The notes under the pieces: generated by a model
Told to the model about the DNA's origin: nothing
The model's database searches: none
The model's input: only the letters and a program-made list of their open reading frames with translations
Position numbers and translations under genes: made by a program
Part shown: piece by piece, positions 47,925-56,716 of the stretch
How the letters are laid out: every line of letters starts with the position of its first letter
How positions within the stretch are numbered: position 1 is the stretch's first letter
Assembly: GCF_017329615.1 (NCBI RefSeq)
Contig: NZ_JAFMTW010000002.1
Location: forward strand, 62,001 to 126,000
Length of the DNA stretch: 64,000 bases
From: Alicyclobacillus suci
Lineage (GTDB): Bacteria > Bacillota > Bacilli > Alicyclobacillales > Alicyclobacillaceae
Direction of reading: 5' to 3'

Positions 47925-48919
47925 AATGCGTTCTTGGAATGGATACCAGTAACTACACAACGTCTGTATGTGCGGTGTCTGCAGAGCAGGGGGAACTCCT
48001 CGCGAGTGCTAGAATGCTACTGCCAGTGACATCGGGACAGAGAGGGCTTCGGCAATCCGATGCGCTCTTTTTTCACGTTCGGCAATTGCCGTTGGTGATG
48101 GAGGAGTTAATGGAACAACTTCATGCCAAGGGCATTGTACCTGAATGGGTGATGTTAGGCGCATCAGTTCGGCCTCGGCCATACGCCGCGTCCTATATGC
48201 CTGTGTTTCAGGCAGGGACAAATTTCATTACGGCGATGGCGCAGGCGCTTGGAATTCCAGCGGTGCGGACAACCCATCAGGAAGGCCATCTAGCGGCGGC
48301 GGAATATTTTGTACCGGCGCAGGGCGCGCGTTTTGTGGCCGTCCATATTTCCGGAGGGACCTCGGACGTGATGTTGGCTGAACGCACTGAGTTCGGCTAC
48401 AAGATTGACTTGGTCGGGGAAGGCATGGATTTACACGCGGGGCAATTGGTCGATAGAATCGGGGTTCGTCTTGGTCTTTCGTTTCCAGCGGGTCCCGCAC
48501 TTGAGCAACTCGCGGCGACGGTGGTGCGGGACGAACAATCGAATTTGGATTTTACTTTGCCTTCGTCTGTGCAGGGCGCAAAGATGAGTTTTTCTGGCCC
48601 CTTGTCCGCTGCGATGCGGGCGCTCGACGGGGGTGTACCCGCGGCAGACGTGGCCTATGCAGTTCAGATGTGCATTGCCACGAGTGTAGCGAAGGCAGTT
48701 GAGTATTGCATTCGTCACGGCGACAGCGATGTGCGGGAAGTTGTGATAGCAGGTGGCGTCGCTTCGAACGCAGTCATTCGCGAACACGTTACGAATCGAC
48801 TAGAACGGCGGGTGCGGAATGTTCGGGTGCGCTTTGCACCACCTGAATTTGCGAGGGACAACGCCTTGGGTGTGGCGCGCATCGCGTGGCGTCGATACAC
48901 ATTTTTACGCCGCAGATAA
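47921..48919 (+). CDS. TsaD/Kae1-like ASKHA-fold protein (TsaD paralogue)
   Basis: TsaD makes the t6A base of tRNA with TsaB and TsaE. This 332-aa protein shares the fold: L-G-M-D-T-S-N-Y-T-T-S at the N-terminus, a metal-type H119-x3-H123 pair in T-T-H-Q-E-G-H, H-I-S-G-G-T-S-D, and A-G-G-V-A-S-N. It differs from canonical TsaD (starts I-L-G-I-E-T-S-C-D-E-T) and lies in the nusB-folD operon rather than a tsaBE cluster, so it is likely a paralogue of unknown role. Whether a true tsaD exists elsewhere cannot be seen here. Confidence 0.82.
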   Translation: MKCVLGMDTSNYTTSVCAVSAEQGELLASARMLLPVTSGQRGLRQSDALFFHVRQLPLVMEELMEQLHAKGIVPEWVMLGASVRPRPYAASYMPVFQAGTNFITAMAQALGIPAVRTTHQEGHLAAAEYFVPAQGARFVAVHISGGTSDVMLAERTEFGYKIDLVGEGMDLHAGQLVDRIGVRLGLSFPAGPALEQLAATVVRDEQSNLDFTLPSSVQGAKMSFSGPLSAAMRALDGGVPAADVAYAVQMCIATSVAKAVEYCIRHGDSDVREVVIAGGVASNAVIREHVTNRLERRVRNVRVRFAPPEFARDNALGVARIAWRRYTFLRRR

Positions 48920-48963
48920 GGGATTTGTCGTTTGAATATTCAACAATTTATATCGGTATTCGA

Positions 48964-48992
48964 TAGTTTTTTCTCTATTCCTCTTGTATAAT
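48964..48992 (+). promoter_or_regulatory. Candidate promoter of the ferredoxin-NADP+ reductase gene
   Basis: A perfect TATAAT (48987-48992) lies in an AT-rich stretch 50 nt before the TTG start; the hexamer 17 nt upstream is a poor -35. Confidence 0.4.
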
Positions 48993-49041
48993 GGGCAAAA
49001 AGTGTCCATGAGGTACTTGACGTAGATGAGGAGGAAATCGT

Positions 49042-50049
49042 TTGGCAGAGCAAGAAGCAATTGTGCAGGAGCAAGTAACGGATATGTTAATTATCGGCGG
49101 TGGGCCGACAGGCTTGTTTGCCGCATTTTACAGTGGCATGCGTAATGCGTCTTGTAAAATTATTGATAGTTTGCCGGAATTGGGTGGGCAACTCGCGACG
49201 TTGTACCCAGAGAAATATATTTTTGACGTTGCTGGTTTTCCGAAGGTACAGGCTCGTGAACTGGTCAACCAACTGGTGGAGCAAGCAATGCAGTTTAAGC
49301 CGGGTATCCATTTGAACGAGACCGTTCAGACGTTGGTTCGTCGCGATGATGGTCTGTTTGAGTTACACACGGATAAATCTGTGCACCTGGGCCGTGCGAT
49401 TATCATCTGCGCGGGTATCGGAGCGTTTACACCGCGTCCGTTGCCGGCAGCGAGTGCGACCAATTTTGAAGGTCGTGGGGTGGCGTATTATATTGATAAG
49501 GTGGAAAATTACCGCGGGAAGCGGGTACTCGTCGTCGGTGGGGGCGATTCCGCGGTTGATTACGCGCTTATGATTGAGCCTGTTGCGGAATCTGTGACGC
49601 TGATTCACCGGCGTGATCAATTTCGAGCGCATGAAGAAAGTGTGCAAAAACTACACCAGTCTCGTGTGCATATCAAAACTTTTACAGAGCTTTCCGATGT
49701 CCAGGGACATGGTTGGGTAGAAAGTGCTGTGCTTGTCAATAATCAGACACAGGAGACGGAGACAATTGACGTTGATTTCATTGTCAGTGGTCTCGGTTTC
49801 ACGGCGTCACTTGGTCCTATTAAAGAATGGGGACTAGAAATCGAGAAAAACGATATCGTGGTGAACACGAAGATGGAGACCAACATCCCTGGCGTCTATG
49901 CGGCGGGTGACGTTGCGACCTATCCAGGCAAATTGAAGCTCATTGCGACGGGCTTTGGTGAGGCGCCGACGGCGATTAACAATGCCAAGACCTACATTGA
50001 CCCGAAGGCGCGCTTGTTCCCGGGCCATAGTACAGCAATGAAACGCTGA
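49042..50049 (+). CDS. Ferredoxin--NADP+ reductase, type 2 (YumC-like)
   Basis: This thioredoxin-reductase-like flavoprotein exchanges electrons between NADPH and ferredoxin. The 335-aa protein has FAD motif G19-G-G-P-T-G24, NADP motif V-V-G-G-G-D-S-A-V-D (about 160-170) and the C-terminal G-D-V-A-T-Y-P-G-K FAD contact. The C-x2-C redox site of thioredoxin reductase is missing, which separates it from TrxB. TTG start after GAGGAGGAA; its own promoter and terminator make it monocistronic. Confidence 0.93.
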   Translation: MAEQEAIVQEQVTDMLIIGGGPTGLFAAFYSGMRNASCKIIDSLPELGGQLATLYPEKYIFDVAGFPKVQARELVNQLVEQAMQFKPGIHLNETVQTLVRRDDGLFELHTDKSVHLGRAIIICAGIGAFTPRPLPAASATNFEGRGVAYYIDKVENYRGKRVLVVGGGDSAVDYALMIEPVAESVTLIHRRDQFRAHEESVQKLHQSRVHIKTFTELSDVQGHGWVESAVLVNNQTQETETIDVDFIVSGLGFTASLGPIKEWGLEIEKNDIVVNTKMETNIPGVYAAGDVATYPGKLKLIATGFGEAPTAINNAKTYIDPKARLFPGHSTAMKR

Positions 50050-50061
50050 CTCAAATTTGCC

Positions 50062-50094
50062 GGAGTTCACACGTCTCGTGTGGACTCCTTTTTT
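50062..50094 (+). terminator. Terminator after the ferredoxin-NADP+ reductase gene
   Basis: GGAGTTCACACG pairs with CGTGTGGACTCC around a TCT loop and is followed by T6. Confidence 0.9.
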
Positions 50095-50147
50095 ATGTAG
50101 GCGAACCGAAAGGCGAACCCATTTGTGGGTTCAAGGAGGGACAAGCG

Positions 50148-51011
50148 TTGGCGCGGATCTTGGACGGTAAGGCGATTGCAAAACAGGTAAAAGAGGAACT
50201 TCGACAACGGGTAAGTCAATTGCGTGAAACAGGTCTGGTGCCAAAATTAGTGGTTGTGTTGGTTGGCGATGATGCGGCATCCGCTAGTTATGTGCGCTCA
50301 AAGTCACGAGCAGCGCAAGATGTGGGAATTGACGCCGAGGTCATTCGGATGCCTGCAAACATTGCGGAGGATGAGCTGATTTGCGTGCTGGAGCGGTTGA
50401 ACAAGGATAACGCCGTGCATGCGGTGTTGGTGCAACTGCCGCTACCGGCACATCTGGATACTGACCGTATTCTGATGCATGTTCATCCAGCCAAAGACGT
50501 CGATGGGTTTCATCCAGTGAACATTGGGCGCTATGCGACAGGGACGCCGCTTTTATGGCCGTGTACCACTGCTGGGATTCTCGAAATCTTGGAGCGTTCG
50601 GAGATCTCTATCACGGGATGCACGGCGGTTATCGTCGGGCGGAGTCGCATTGTCGGTTGGCCGACAGCCCAGTTGCTGTTAGCGCACAATGCGACCGTTA
50701 TTCAGTGTCATCGCCGGACCGTCAATCTGCGTGAATACACGCGGCAGGCGGACATTTTGGTTGCGGCCGCTGGGCAACCGTCGTTGATTGGGCCTGACGA
50801 TGTCAAGGTGGGGGCAACCGTTATCGATGTCGGCATCAATCGCGTCGAGGGACAGCTGGTCGGCGACGTCGATTTTGCGGCTGTCGAGGAGAAGGTGGAG
50901 GCCATCACACCTGTGCCGGGGGGCGTTGGGCCGCTCACGGTGGCCATGTTGATGAAGAATACCGTGCATCTCGCAGAGATTCAGAAACGGGGGAAGGAGG
51001 GATTTCGGTGA
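50148..51011 (+). CDS. folD: Bifunctional methylene-THF dehydrogenase / methenyl-THF cyclohydrolase
   Basis: FolD interconverts methylene-, methenyl- and formyl-tetrahydrofolate; it can use the one-carbon units made by the gcv system encoded upstream. The 287-aa protein has the active-site Y-V-R-S-K-S/A (Tyr and Lys about 49-55), P-A-K-D-V-D-G-F-H-P-V-N and the dinucleotide loop V-G-R-S-R-I-V-G. TTG start after AAGGAGGG. Overlaps xseA by 4 nt. Confidence 0.97.
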   Translation: MARILDGKAIAKQVKEELRQRVSQLRETGLVPKLVVVLVGDDAASASYVRSKSRAAQDVGIDAEVIRMPANIAEDELICVLERLNKDNAVHAVLVQLPLPAHLDTDRILMHVHPAKDVDGFHPVNIGRYATGTPLLWPCTTAGILEILERSEISITGCTAVIVGRSRIVGWPTAQLLLAHNATVIQCHRRTVNLREYTRQADILVAAAGQPSLIGPDDVKVGATVIDVGINRVEGQLVGDVDFAAVEEKVEAITPVPGGVGPLTVAMLMKNTVHLAEIQKRGKEGFR

Positions 51012-52411
51012 GTGTAGCCAACGTCGGTTCGGAGAACCGTGTGGTGTTTAGCGTCACCCAGTTGAATCGCATGATTAAGGACCGGTTGGAGTCTGATCCG
51101 AATCTGCTCCAGTGTCACGTCACTGGGGAGATCTCGAATTTCAAGCACCATTCGAGCGGCCACATGTACTTTACGTTGAAAGACGAGCAGAGTCGCATTC
51201 GGGCGGTCATGTTCGCGGGCCGCAATCGCCGGCTACGGTTTCGACCGGAGGACGGGATGCGGGTGATTTGCGCCGGAAACGTCAGCGTGTTCGACCGCGA
51301 TGGACAAGTGCAACTGTACATCGAGGATATGCAGCCGGACGGCATTGGCGCTTTGTACGTACAATTTGAGCAGTTGCGCAACCGACTACAGGCCGAGGGG
51401 CTGTTTGCAGCCAGCAGAAAGCGTCCGTTGCCTGCATATCCTACGCGCATTGGCGTGGTCACCTCCCCGACAGGCGCGGTGATTCGCGATATCTGCACGA
51501 CGCTGCAGCGTCGCTTCCCACTTGCGCAGGTCATTTTGGCACCTGCAGCTGTGCAGGGGACGGGCGCGGCAGAGACAATTGTCCGGGGGTTGCAACGGCT
51601 GTGGCGGCTCGAGCATCCAGTCGATGTCATCATTGTCGGCAGGGGGGGCGGCTCGCTGGAAGAACTTTGGCCGTTCAACGAAGAAGTAGTGGCGCGTGCC
51701 ATTGCGCGTTCGCCAATCCCTGTGGTATCAGCGGTCGGCCACGAGACGGATGTGACCATCTGTGACTTTGTCGCCGATGTCCGGGCCGCGACGCCCACTG
51801 CCGCGGCAGAATTAGTGGCGCCGCACCTTCAAGATATTCAGTATCAACTGACGCAGGCTGTGGCGAGATCGTTTGGGGCGGTGGCCAATCGCGTGCAGAC
51901 GGCGCAAAAGCTCCTTCGCACACTCGAAGAGCGACCCGTTTTGCAGACGCCAAAGCGAATGATTGACCGGGAGCGGCAGGGGGTGGACTATATCGAAAGC
52001 CGCCTTCGCGAGGCGCTTGTTCGGCCGGTTCGCGCGGCGCGGCGACAATATGCTGAGGTCGAACGACGGCTGCTGCGCGTTGATCTGCAGCGGAGAATGG
52101 ATACGGCCAAACATCAGACAAGCGCGTTGCACGACAGAGCCAACCAGAGTATGCGCCGCAATCTTGAACGTTACAGTGCGCAGTTAGACCGTCAAATCGG
52201 TGTTTTAGAGGCCATGAACCCCCTCTCGGTTCTGCGAAGAGGATATAGCGTGGTCTATGATGAAATAACAGATGAGATTATTTCCAGCACGGCACAACTT
52301 TCCCCGGGTCAGCGGATTCGCATCCGCGTGGCGGATGGGACGGTGTCTGCACACGTCAATGACGATGGAGGTACTTACGCGCGTGGAGAGCAAACCAGAC
52401 TTGACATTTGA
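51008..52411 (+). CDS. xseA: Exodeoxyribonuclease VII large subunit
   Basis: XseA with XseB degrades single-stranded DNA. The 467-aa protein has the N-terminal OB fold (F-K-H-H-S-S-G-H-M-Y-F-T-L-K-D), the catalytic domain with G-R-G-G-G-S-x-E-E-L-W-x-F-N, and a long helical C-terminal region. Coupled to folD; its 3' end overlaps xseB. Confidence 0.97.
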   Translation: MSVANVGSENRVVFSVTQLNRMIKDRLESDPNLLQCHVTGEISNFKHHSSGHMYFTLKDEQSRIRAVMFAGRNRRLRFRPEDGMRVICAGNVSVFDRDGQVQLYIEDMQPDGIGALYVQFEQLRNRLQAEGLFAASRKRPLPAYPTRIGVVTSPTGAVIRDICTTLQRRFPLAQVILAPAAVQGTGAAETIVRGLQRLWRLEHPVDVIIVGRGGGSLEELWPFNEEVVARAIARSPIPVVSAVGHETDVTICDFVADVRAATPTAAAELVAPHLQDIQYQLTQAVARSFGAVANRVQTAQKLLRTLEERPVLQTPKRMIDRERQGVDYIESRLREALVRPVRAARRQYAEVERRLLRVDLQRRMDTAKHQTSALHDRANQSMRRNLERYSAQLDRQIGVLEAMNPLSVLRRGYSVVYDEITDEIISSTAQLSPGQRIRIRVADGTVSAHVNDDGGTYARGEQTRLDI

Positions 52412-52622
52412 GGAAGCCATGAAGAGGCTGGAGGACATCGTCCGCCAGTTGGAATCGGGCGCATTGCCCCTGGCCGAGAGCTTGGAGCGGTATCAGGAGT
52501 CGATGCACCTGGTCAAATTTTGCCGTGAGCAGTTAGATAAGGCCGAGTTTAAACTGGAGCAACTTTCGATGGATGGTGATGAAGCGCCTTCCGAGCCGAC
52601 TGAAGAAACTTCCATAGAATGA
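52383..52622 (+). CDS. xseB: Exodeoxyribonuclease VII small subunit
   Basis: The 79-aa protein has the F-E-E-A-M-K-R-L-E-x-I-V-x-x-L-E-x-G family signature. The GTG at 52383 gives the normal N-terminus with GGAGG 11 nt upstream. It overlaps xseA by 29 nt and ispA by 4 nt. Confidence 0.95.
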   Translation: MESKPDLTFEEAMKRLEDIVRQLESGALPLAESLERYQESMHLVKFCREQLDKAEFKLEQLSMDGDEAPSEPTEETSIE

Positions 52623-53512
52623 GGACCGGTGAAGACGAAATGTCCTACTTAGAGATGTGTAAATCTGACCTCAATGAATACTTGAAATCGGCCTTGGTCA
52701 CAGACGGGCGAGCGAAAACGCTGTATGAGGCGATGAACTACAGTCTGTTGAACGACGGCAAGCGATTGCGTCCTGCGCTGTGTATGGCGACTGCGGAGAC
52801 GTTTGGCGTGAGTCGCGAAGCGGTGTTACCGGCAGCGGCTGCGTTAGAAATGATTCATAGTTATTCTTTGATTCACGATGATTTGCCGTGCATGGACGAC
52901 GACGACTTGCGCAGAGGTCAACCGACGAATCACAAGGTGTTTGGTGAAGCGATGGCGTTGCTGGCAGGGGATGGTCTGTTGACGGAGGCGTTTGTGCAGC
53001 TGTCGAGACCGCTATCCGGTGTCAGTCCAGAGCGGCAAGTGACGATGTTGCACACACTCGCCCTGCGTGCGGGCGCATCCGGGATGGTCGGAGGACAAGC
53101 AGTGGATGTCGAATTGACCGGGCAGGATGGTACACTCGACGATGTTGCGTTCATCCACCTGCATAAAACCGCACGGTTGATTCAGGCGTCTATTGAAATT
53201 GGTGCATTATTTCCGGAACTGCCGGATGAACACGTCCGTGCCTTGTCGGTGTACGGGGAGTCCTTGGGGCTTGCGTTTCAAATGATTGATGACGTACTGG
53301 ATGTCGTCGGCTCACAAGACGAGTTGGGCAAAACACCTGGTAAAGATGTAGCGGCCGCAAAGTTGACGTATCCGAGATTCATCGGCGTCGAAGAGACGAG
53401 GAAGTTGGCTGCGCAAGTGATTGAGCGCGGCGAACAAGCGCTTTTGCGCGTGGGCATCGTATCGAGTAGCCTGCAGGAACTTCAATCGGTCGTGCTGGAG
53501 CGAACGCATTGA
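52619..53512 (+). CDS. ispA: Polyprenyl (farnesyl/geranyl) diphosphate synthase
   Basis: IspA condenses isopentenyl diphosphate onto allylic diphosphates to make farnesyl diphosphate. The 297-aa protein has the first Asp-rich motif D-D-x4-D (H-D-D-L-P-C-M-D-D), the R-R-G following it, and the second motif D-D-x2-D (M-I-D-D-V-L-D). The ATG overlaps the xseB stop; ATG 52640 with GGTGA upstream is a shorter alternative. The OLE RNA begins about 110 nt downstream. Confidence 0.96.
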   Translation: MRTGEDEMSYLEMCKSDLNEYLKSALVTDGRAKTLYEAMNYSLLNDGKRLRPALCMATAETFGVSREAVLPAAAALEMIHSYSLIHDDLPCMDDDDLRRGQPTNHKVFGEAMALLAGDGLLTEAFVQLSRPLSGVSPERQVTMLHTLALRAGASGMVGGQAVDVELTGQDGTLDDVAFIHLHKTARLIQASIEIGALFPELPDEHVRALSVYGESLGLAFQMIDDVLDVVGSQDELGKTPGKDVAAAKLTYPRFIGVEETRKLAAQVIERGEQALLRVGIVSSSLQELQSVVLERTH

Positions 53513-53595
53513 GGTTTCGATTGCGATTGACCTTTGTTATGTAAACTGCGGAACGGCTGCCAATAATGTATTCTGCGGGTGGGTGTCGAATATGA

Positions 53596-53601
53596 TATAA
53601 T
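53596..53601 (+). promoter_or_regulatory. Candidate -10 box for OLE RNA
   Basis: A perfect TATAAT lies 25 nt upstream of the proposed OLE closing stem. No good -35 is present, so the RNA could also be processed from the operon transcript. Confidence 0.35.
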
Positions 53602-53625
53602 GAGGACAGTTGAGATATTTATGAT

Positions 53626-54224
53626 TGGGTGGCGCAGTATTCTAGTCAGCCGTCCGTGCCTGAAGGCGGGGCTAAAAATCCGTCAAAGGGCACATCGATG
53701 AAGTTCCTGGTGTTGGCTTGGGGCGCCCAGCCTTGGGCTTATGCTGGGAGTTAAGAAAGTTGGGTAGTCCGCAATGGCATGTGGAACCTAACCCAGCTTT
53801 CGCGGAGGCCCAAGTGCGTAGCTCGCAGTCTACAATTTTGTGGAAGGGTTATGGCTTGGGGTATGAACCTGCATGCGGAGGCAATCTGTGTGCAGTGTAG
53901 CCTGCCTTGAGTGGTGCTGAAGGATCCTAGGTATTCAGGCAAGTTGCCGCGGCCACGGCAACTTCGCCGGTGCTGGGTGAAATCCGTACTGCAAAAGAGG
54001 CTAGGGTGCGGTAACGGCTGCCGCGGAAAACGCCTAGACTGTTCACTACAACGTGAGACATCTTGAGGATTATAGTGTGGACTAAGTGGTAATCTAGTCC
54101 GACAGTCGGCGACGCTGTCGAGTTGTGCTTAAAGGGAAACCGCCGAAACGGCGACGTTTGGGTGCGCGACTGGGAAAACCTACTGGACCTAAGCCACAGC
54201 GTTTACTCAAGATGTTGCCACCCA
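53626..54224 (+). ncRNA. ole: OLE RNA (ornate, large, extremophilic)
   Basis: This roughly 600-nt stretch between ispA and the OapA gene has no supported reading frame but much secondary structure. TGGGTGGC (53626-53633) can pair perfectly with GCCACCCA (54217-54224), bringing the ends together. Hairpins inside include a 9-bp AAGTTGCCG stem (53941-53964), GGACTA/TAGTCC (54079-54100), CGACAG/CTGTCG (54100-54120) and CGCCG-AAA-CGGCG (54141-54153). OLE RNA is a known RNA class of about 610 nt found in extremophilic and anaerobic Firmicutes, in just this operon position, and binds the membrane protein OapA. Identification rests on size, location, structure and the oapA neighbour; ends are approximate. 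Its molecular job is not settled. Confidence 0.9.
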
Positions 54225-54250
54225 CTCTCACTACTACATATGGAGACATG

Positions 54251-54823
54251 ATGAAGAAATCTTCGAAGTCGAAATCCAATTATAAATTTATTGTGTTTAT
54301 CGCCGCACTGACTTTACCTATCAGTGCGGTTTTCGATACATCCACCATTTTTCTCAATTCGACGACCTGGTACATCGGTGCGATAATTGTGATTGGTATT
54401 GTCTTTATCGGCGCGTTGTTCGACATGATTGGCATGGCGGCTGCGGCCGCTCGTGAAACCCCTTTTCACGCGATGGCCTCTAAGCGCGTGTATGGCGCGC
54501 GAAGGGCCATCAGCATTGTTCGAAATGCCGAAAAGGTCTCTAGTATCTGCAGTGATGTCATTGGAGATATCGCCGGGGTACTCAGTGGTGCGGGTGCGCT
54601 GGCTGTGAGTGTACAATTGTTGCAGTCGATTCATGCGTCCGGTTGGAAGGATGAAGCTGTGAAAATCGCCATTACGGCTGTAATTACATCGTTAACTGTC
54701 GGCGGGAAGGCGATTGGCAAGACTGTGGCGATTCATTCTCCGACGCCCATTATATTGATGGCAGCCCGAATTTGGGAAACCGTGTCCTTTGTGGACCGCC
54801 GTGTACAGCGGCGAAAAAAGTGA
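54251..54823 (+). CDS. oapA: OLE-associated membrane protein OapA
   Basis: OapA binds OLE RNA and is needed to place the RNA at the membrane. The 190-aa protein begins with a Lys/Ser-rich stretch, then has membrane segments at about 13-33 and 42-66 and further hydrophobic stretches at about 103-127 and 137-160, with a basic loop in between (R-E-T-P-F-H-A-M-A-S-K-R) and a basic end. ATG 54251 is 5 nt after GGAG; ATG 54248 is the neighbouring alternative. The frame extends upstream into the RNA, but that part is not coding. Called from OLE linkage and topology. Confidence 0.88.
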   Translation: MKKSSKSKSNYKFIVFIAALTLPISAVFDTSTIFLNSTTWYIGAIIVIGIVFIGALFDMIGMAAAAARETPFHAMASKRVYGARRAISIVRNAEKVSSICSDVIGDIAGVLSGAGALAVSVQLLQSIHASGWKDEAVKIAITAVITSLTVGGKAIGKTVAIHSPTPIILMAARIWETVSFVDRRVQRRKK

Positions 54824-54835
54824 GGCGAACATCAG

Positions 54836-56716
54836 ATGAATTTACTGGATGAAATTAAGCAACCTGAGCAGTTAAAGCATTTGACAACTTCCCAACTCGT
54901 GCGGCTGGCAGAAGAAGTACGGGCATTTCTCGTCGAATCGGTATCAAAGACGGGCGGTCATTTTGGTGCAAACCTGGGGGTCGTCGAACTGACTTTGGCC
55001 CTACATCGCGTATTTGACAGCCCGACCGATAAAATTGTGTGGGATGTTGGACATCAGGCCTATGTACATAAATTATTGACGGGTCGACGCCCTGGCTTTG
55101 CTTCCTTGCGGCAGTTTGGTGGGATGTCTGGATTCCCAAGGCGAGATGAAAGCGAGCACGACCAGTTTGGCGTGGGGCACGCCAGCACGTCGATATCCGC
55201 TGCACTGGGGATGGCCGTTGCGCGCGACTTGCAAAAGCAAAACCATCATGTTATCGCCGTCATTGGGGATGGCGCGTTGACTGGTGGCATGGCGATGGAG
55301 GCACTGAATCACGCAGGCCATCTTGGCACAAATTTGTTGGTGGTGCTCAATGACAACGAGATGTCTATCTCGGAAAACGTCGGGGCCGTGTCCAAATACC
55401 TGACCAAGCTGCGTTCAGATCCGGCGTATGCCAGGGCGAAAGCCGATTTGGAGCAAATTCTTCGCCGCCTTCCGGCGATTGGCAATCGATTGACGAATAC
55501 CTTGGAACGCTTGAAGGACAGCATGCGGAATTTGATTGTGCCAGGACAGTTTTTTGAGGCGTTTGGCTTTCGCTACCTAGGGCCGGTCGATGGGCATGAT
55601 TTACCGACGATGATTCGCACGTTGGAAGATGCGAAGCGTCTCAAAGGCCCCGTCTTGTTGCATGTCATAACGCAGAAGGGCAAGGGTTACGCGTCGGCAG
55701 AACAGGCGCACGACAAATGGCACGCTTGGCCGACGCCGAAGGGGGACAAGTCGGTCAAATCCTATAGCCAGGTGTTTGCCGATACGCTGTGCGAACTCGC
55801 GGCCAAAGATCCGCGCATTGTCGCTGTGTCGGCGGCCATGCTGCCAGGGACAGGACTCACGTCGTTTCAGGCGGCATTTCCTGAACGGTGTTTTGATGTC
55901 GGTATCGCTGAACAGCACGCGACGACATTTTGTGCAGGACTCGCGACGCAAGGCATGCGGCCCGTGTTTGCCGTGTACTCCACCTTCCTGCAGCGCGCGT
56001 ATGATCAGTTGATTCACGATGTCGCGATTCAGAATTTACCGGTGGTGTTCGCTGTTGACCGCGCTGGACTCGTCGGTGCAGACGGCGAAACGCATCAAGG
56101 CGCATTCGACGTTTCGTACATCCGCACATTGCCCAATGTCACCATCATGATGCCGAAGGATGCCGTTGAATTGCGGCAGATGATTCACACGGCGTTCACC
56201 ATCGACGGGCCGTGTGTGGTTCGCTATCCACGCGCGGACACGCCGCCGTTTGATGTTGCGGGATCCATGACACCATTGCCTATCGGTCGGGCGGAGGTCG
56301 TACGGGACGGATCAGATGTGGCGATATTCGCTCTCGGCCCGATGGTGAGCGTCGCGCAACAAGCCGCGCAGCAACTGAGTGACGCGCACGGTGTGGCTGC
56401 GAAAGTTATCAATTTGCGTTTTGTAAAACCTTTGGATGCGGCACTCGTGCTCGAGTGTGGTCGGCAGATGCCGATTGTCAGCGTCGAGGAAGCGTCGGTG
56501 CCGGGGGGGGTCGGGTCTGCCATCTTAGAAGTGTTGGCGCAACATGACGTCCTGACGCCAGTGCATTGTCTCGGCTTGCCTGATGCGTTTATACCGCATG
56601 GCAGTCGCAAAGAATTGCTAGAGTCGATTGGCCTGACGGTCGACGGGGTGGTTGCCGGTTGCCTTCAGGTTTTACAGGCCACGAAGACAGACGCACAAGC
56701 GACGGTGGAGAAATAA
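54836..56716 (+). CDS. dxs: 1-deoxy-D-xylulose-5-phosphate synthase
   Basis: Dxs condenses pyruvate and glyceraldehyde-3-phosphate, the first step of the MEP isoprenoid pathway, using thiamine diphosphate. The 626-aa protein has the ThDP/Mg motif G-D-G-A-L-T-G-G-M-A-x-E-A-L-N-x-A and the transketolase-type Pyr domain with D-R-A-G-L-V-G-x-D-G-x-T-H-Q-G. GAGGCG precedes the ATG. ispA upstream uses the pathway product. It overlaps tlyA by 1 nt. Confidence 0.98.
   Translation: MNLLDEIKQPEQLKHLTTSQLVRLAEEVRAFLVESVSKTGGHFGANLGVVELTLALHRVFDSPTDKIVWDVGHQAYVHKLLTGRRPGFASLRQFGGMSGFPRRDESEHDQFGVGHASTSISAALGMAVARDLQKQNHHVIAVIGDGALTGGMAMEALNHAGHLGTNLLVVLNDNEMSISENVGAVSKYLTKLRSDPAYARAKADLEQILRRLPAIGNRLTNTLERLKDSMRNLIVPGQFFEAFGFRYLGPVDGHDLPTMIRTLEDAKRLKGPVLLHVITQKGKGYASAEQAHDKWHAWPTPKGDKSVKSYSQVFADTLCELAAKDPRIVAVSAAMLPGTGLTSFQAAFPERCFDVGIAEQHATTFCAGLATQGMRPVFAVYSTFLQRAYDQLIHDVAIQNLPVVFAVDRAGLVGADGETHQGAFDVSYIRTLPNVTIMMPKDAVELRQMIHTAFTIDGPCVVRYPRADTPPFDVAGSMTPLPIGRAEVVRDGSDVAIFALGPMVSVAQQAAQQLSDAHGVAAKVINLRFVKPLDAALVLECGRQMPIVSVEEASVPGGVGSAILEVLAQHDVLTPVHCLGLPDAFIPHGSRKELLESIGLTVDGVVAGCLQVLQATKTDAQATVEK

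Noticed and set aside
54125-54250. N-terminal extension of the OapA frame (basic, Pro-rich)
   Set aside because: It overlaps the structured 3' part of OLE RNA, and a ribosome site precedes the ATG at 54251. The basic, Pro-rich composition fits translation of stem-loop RNA sequence rather than a protein domain.
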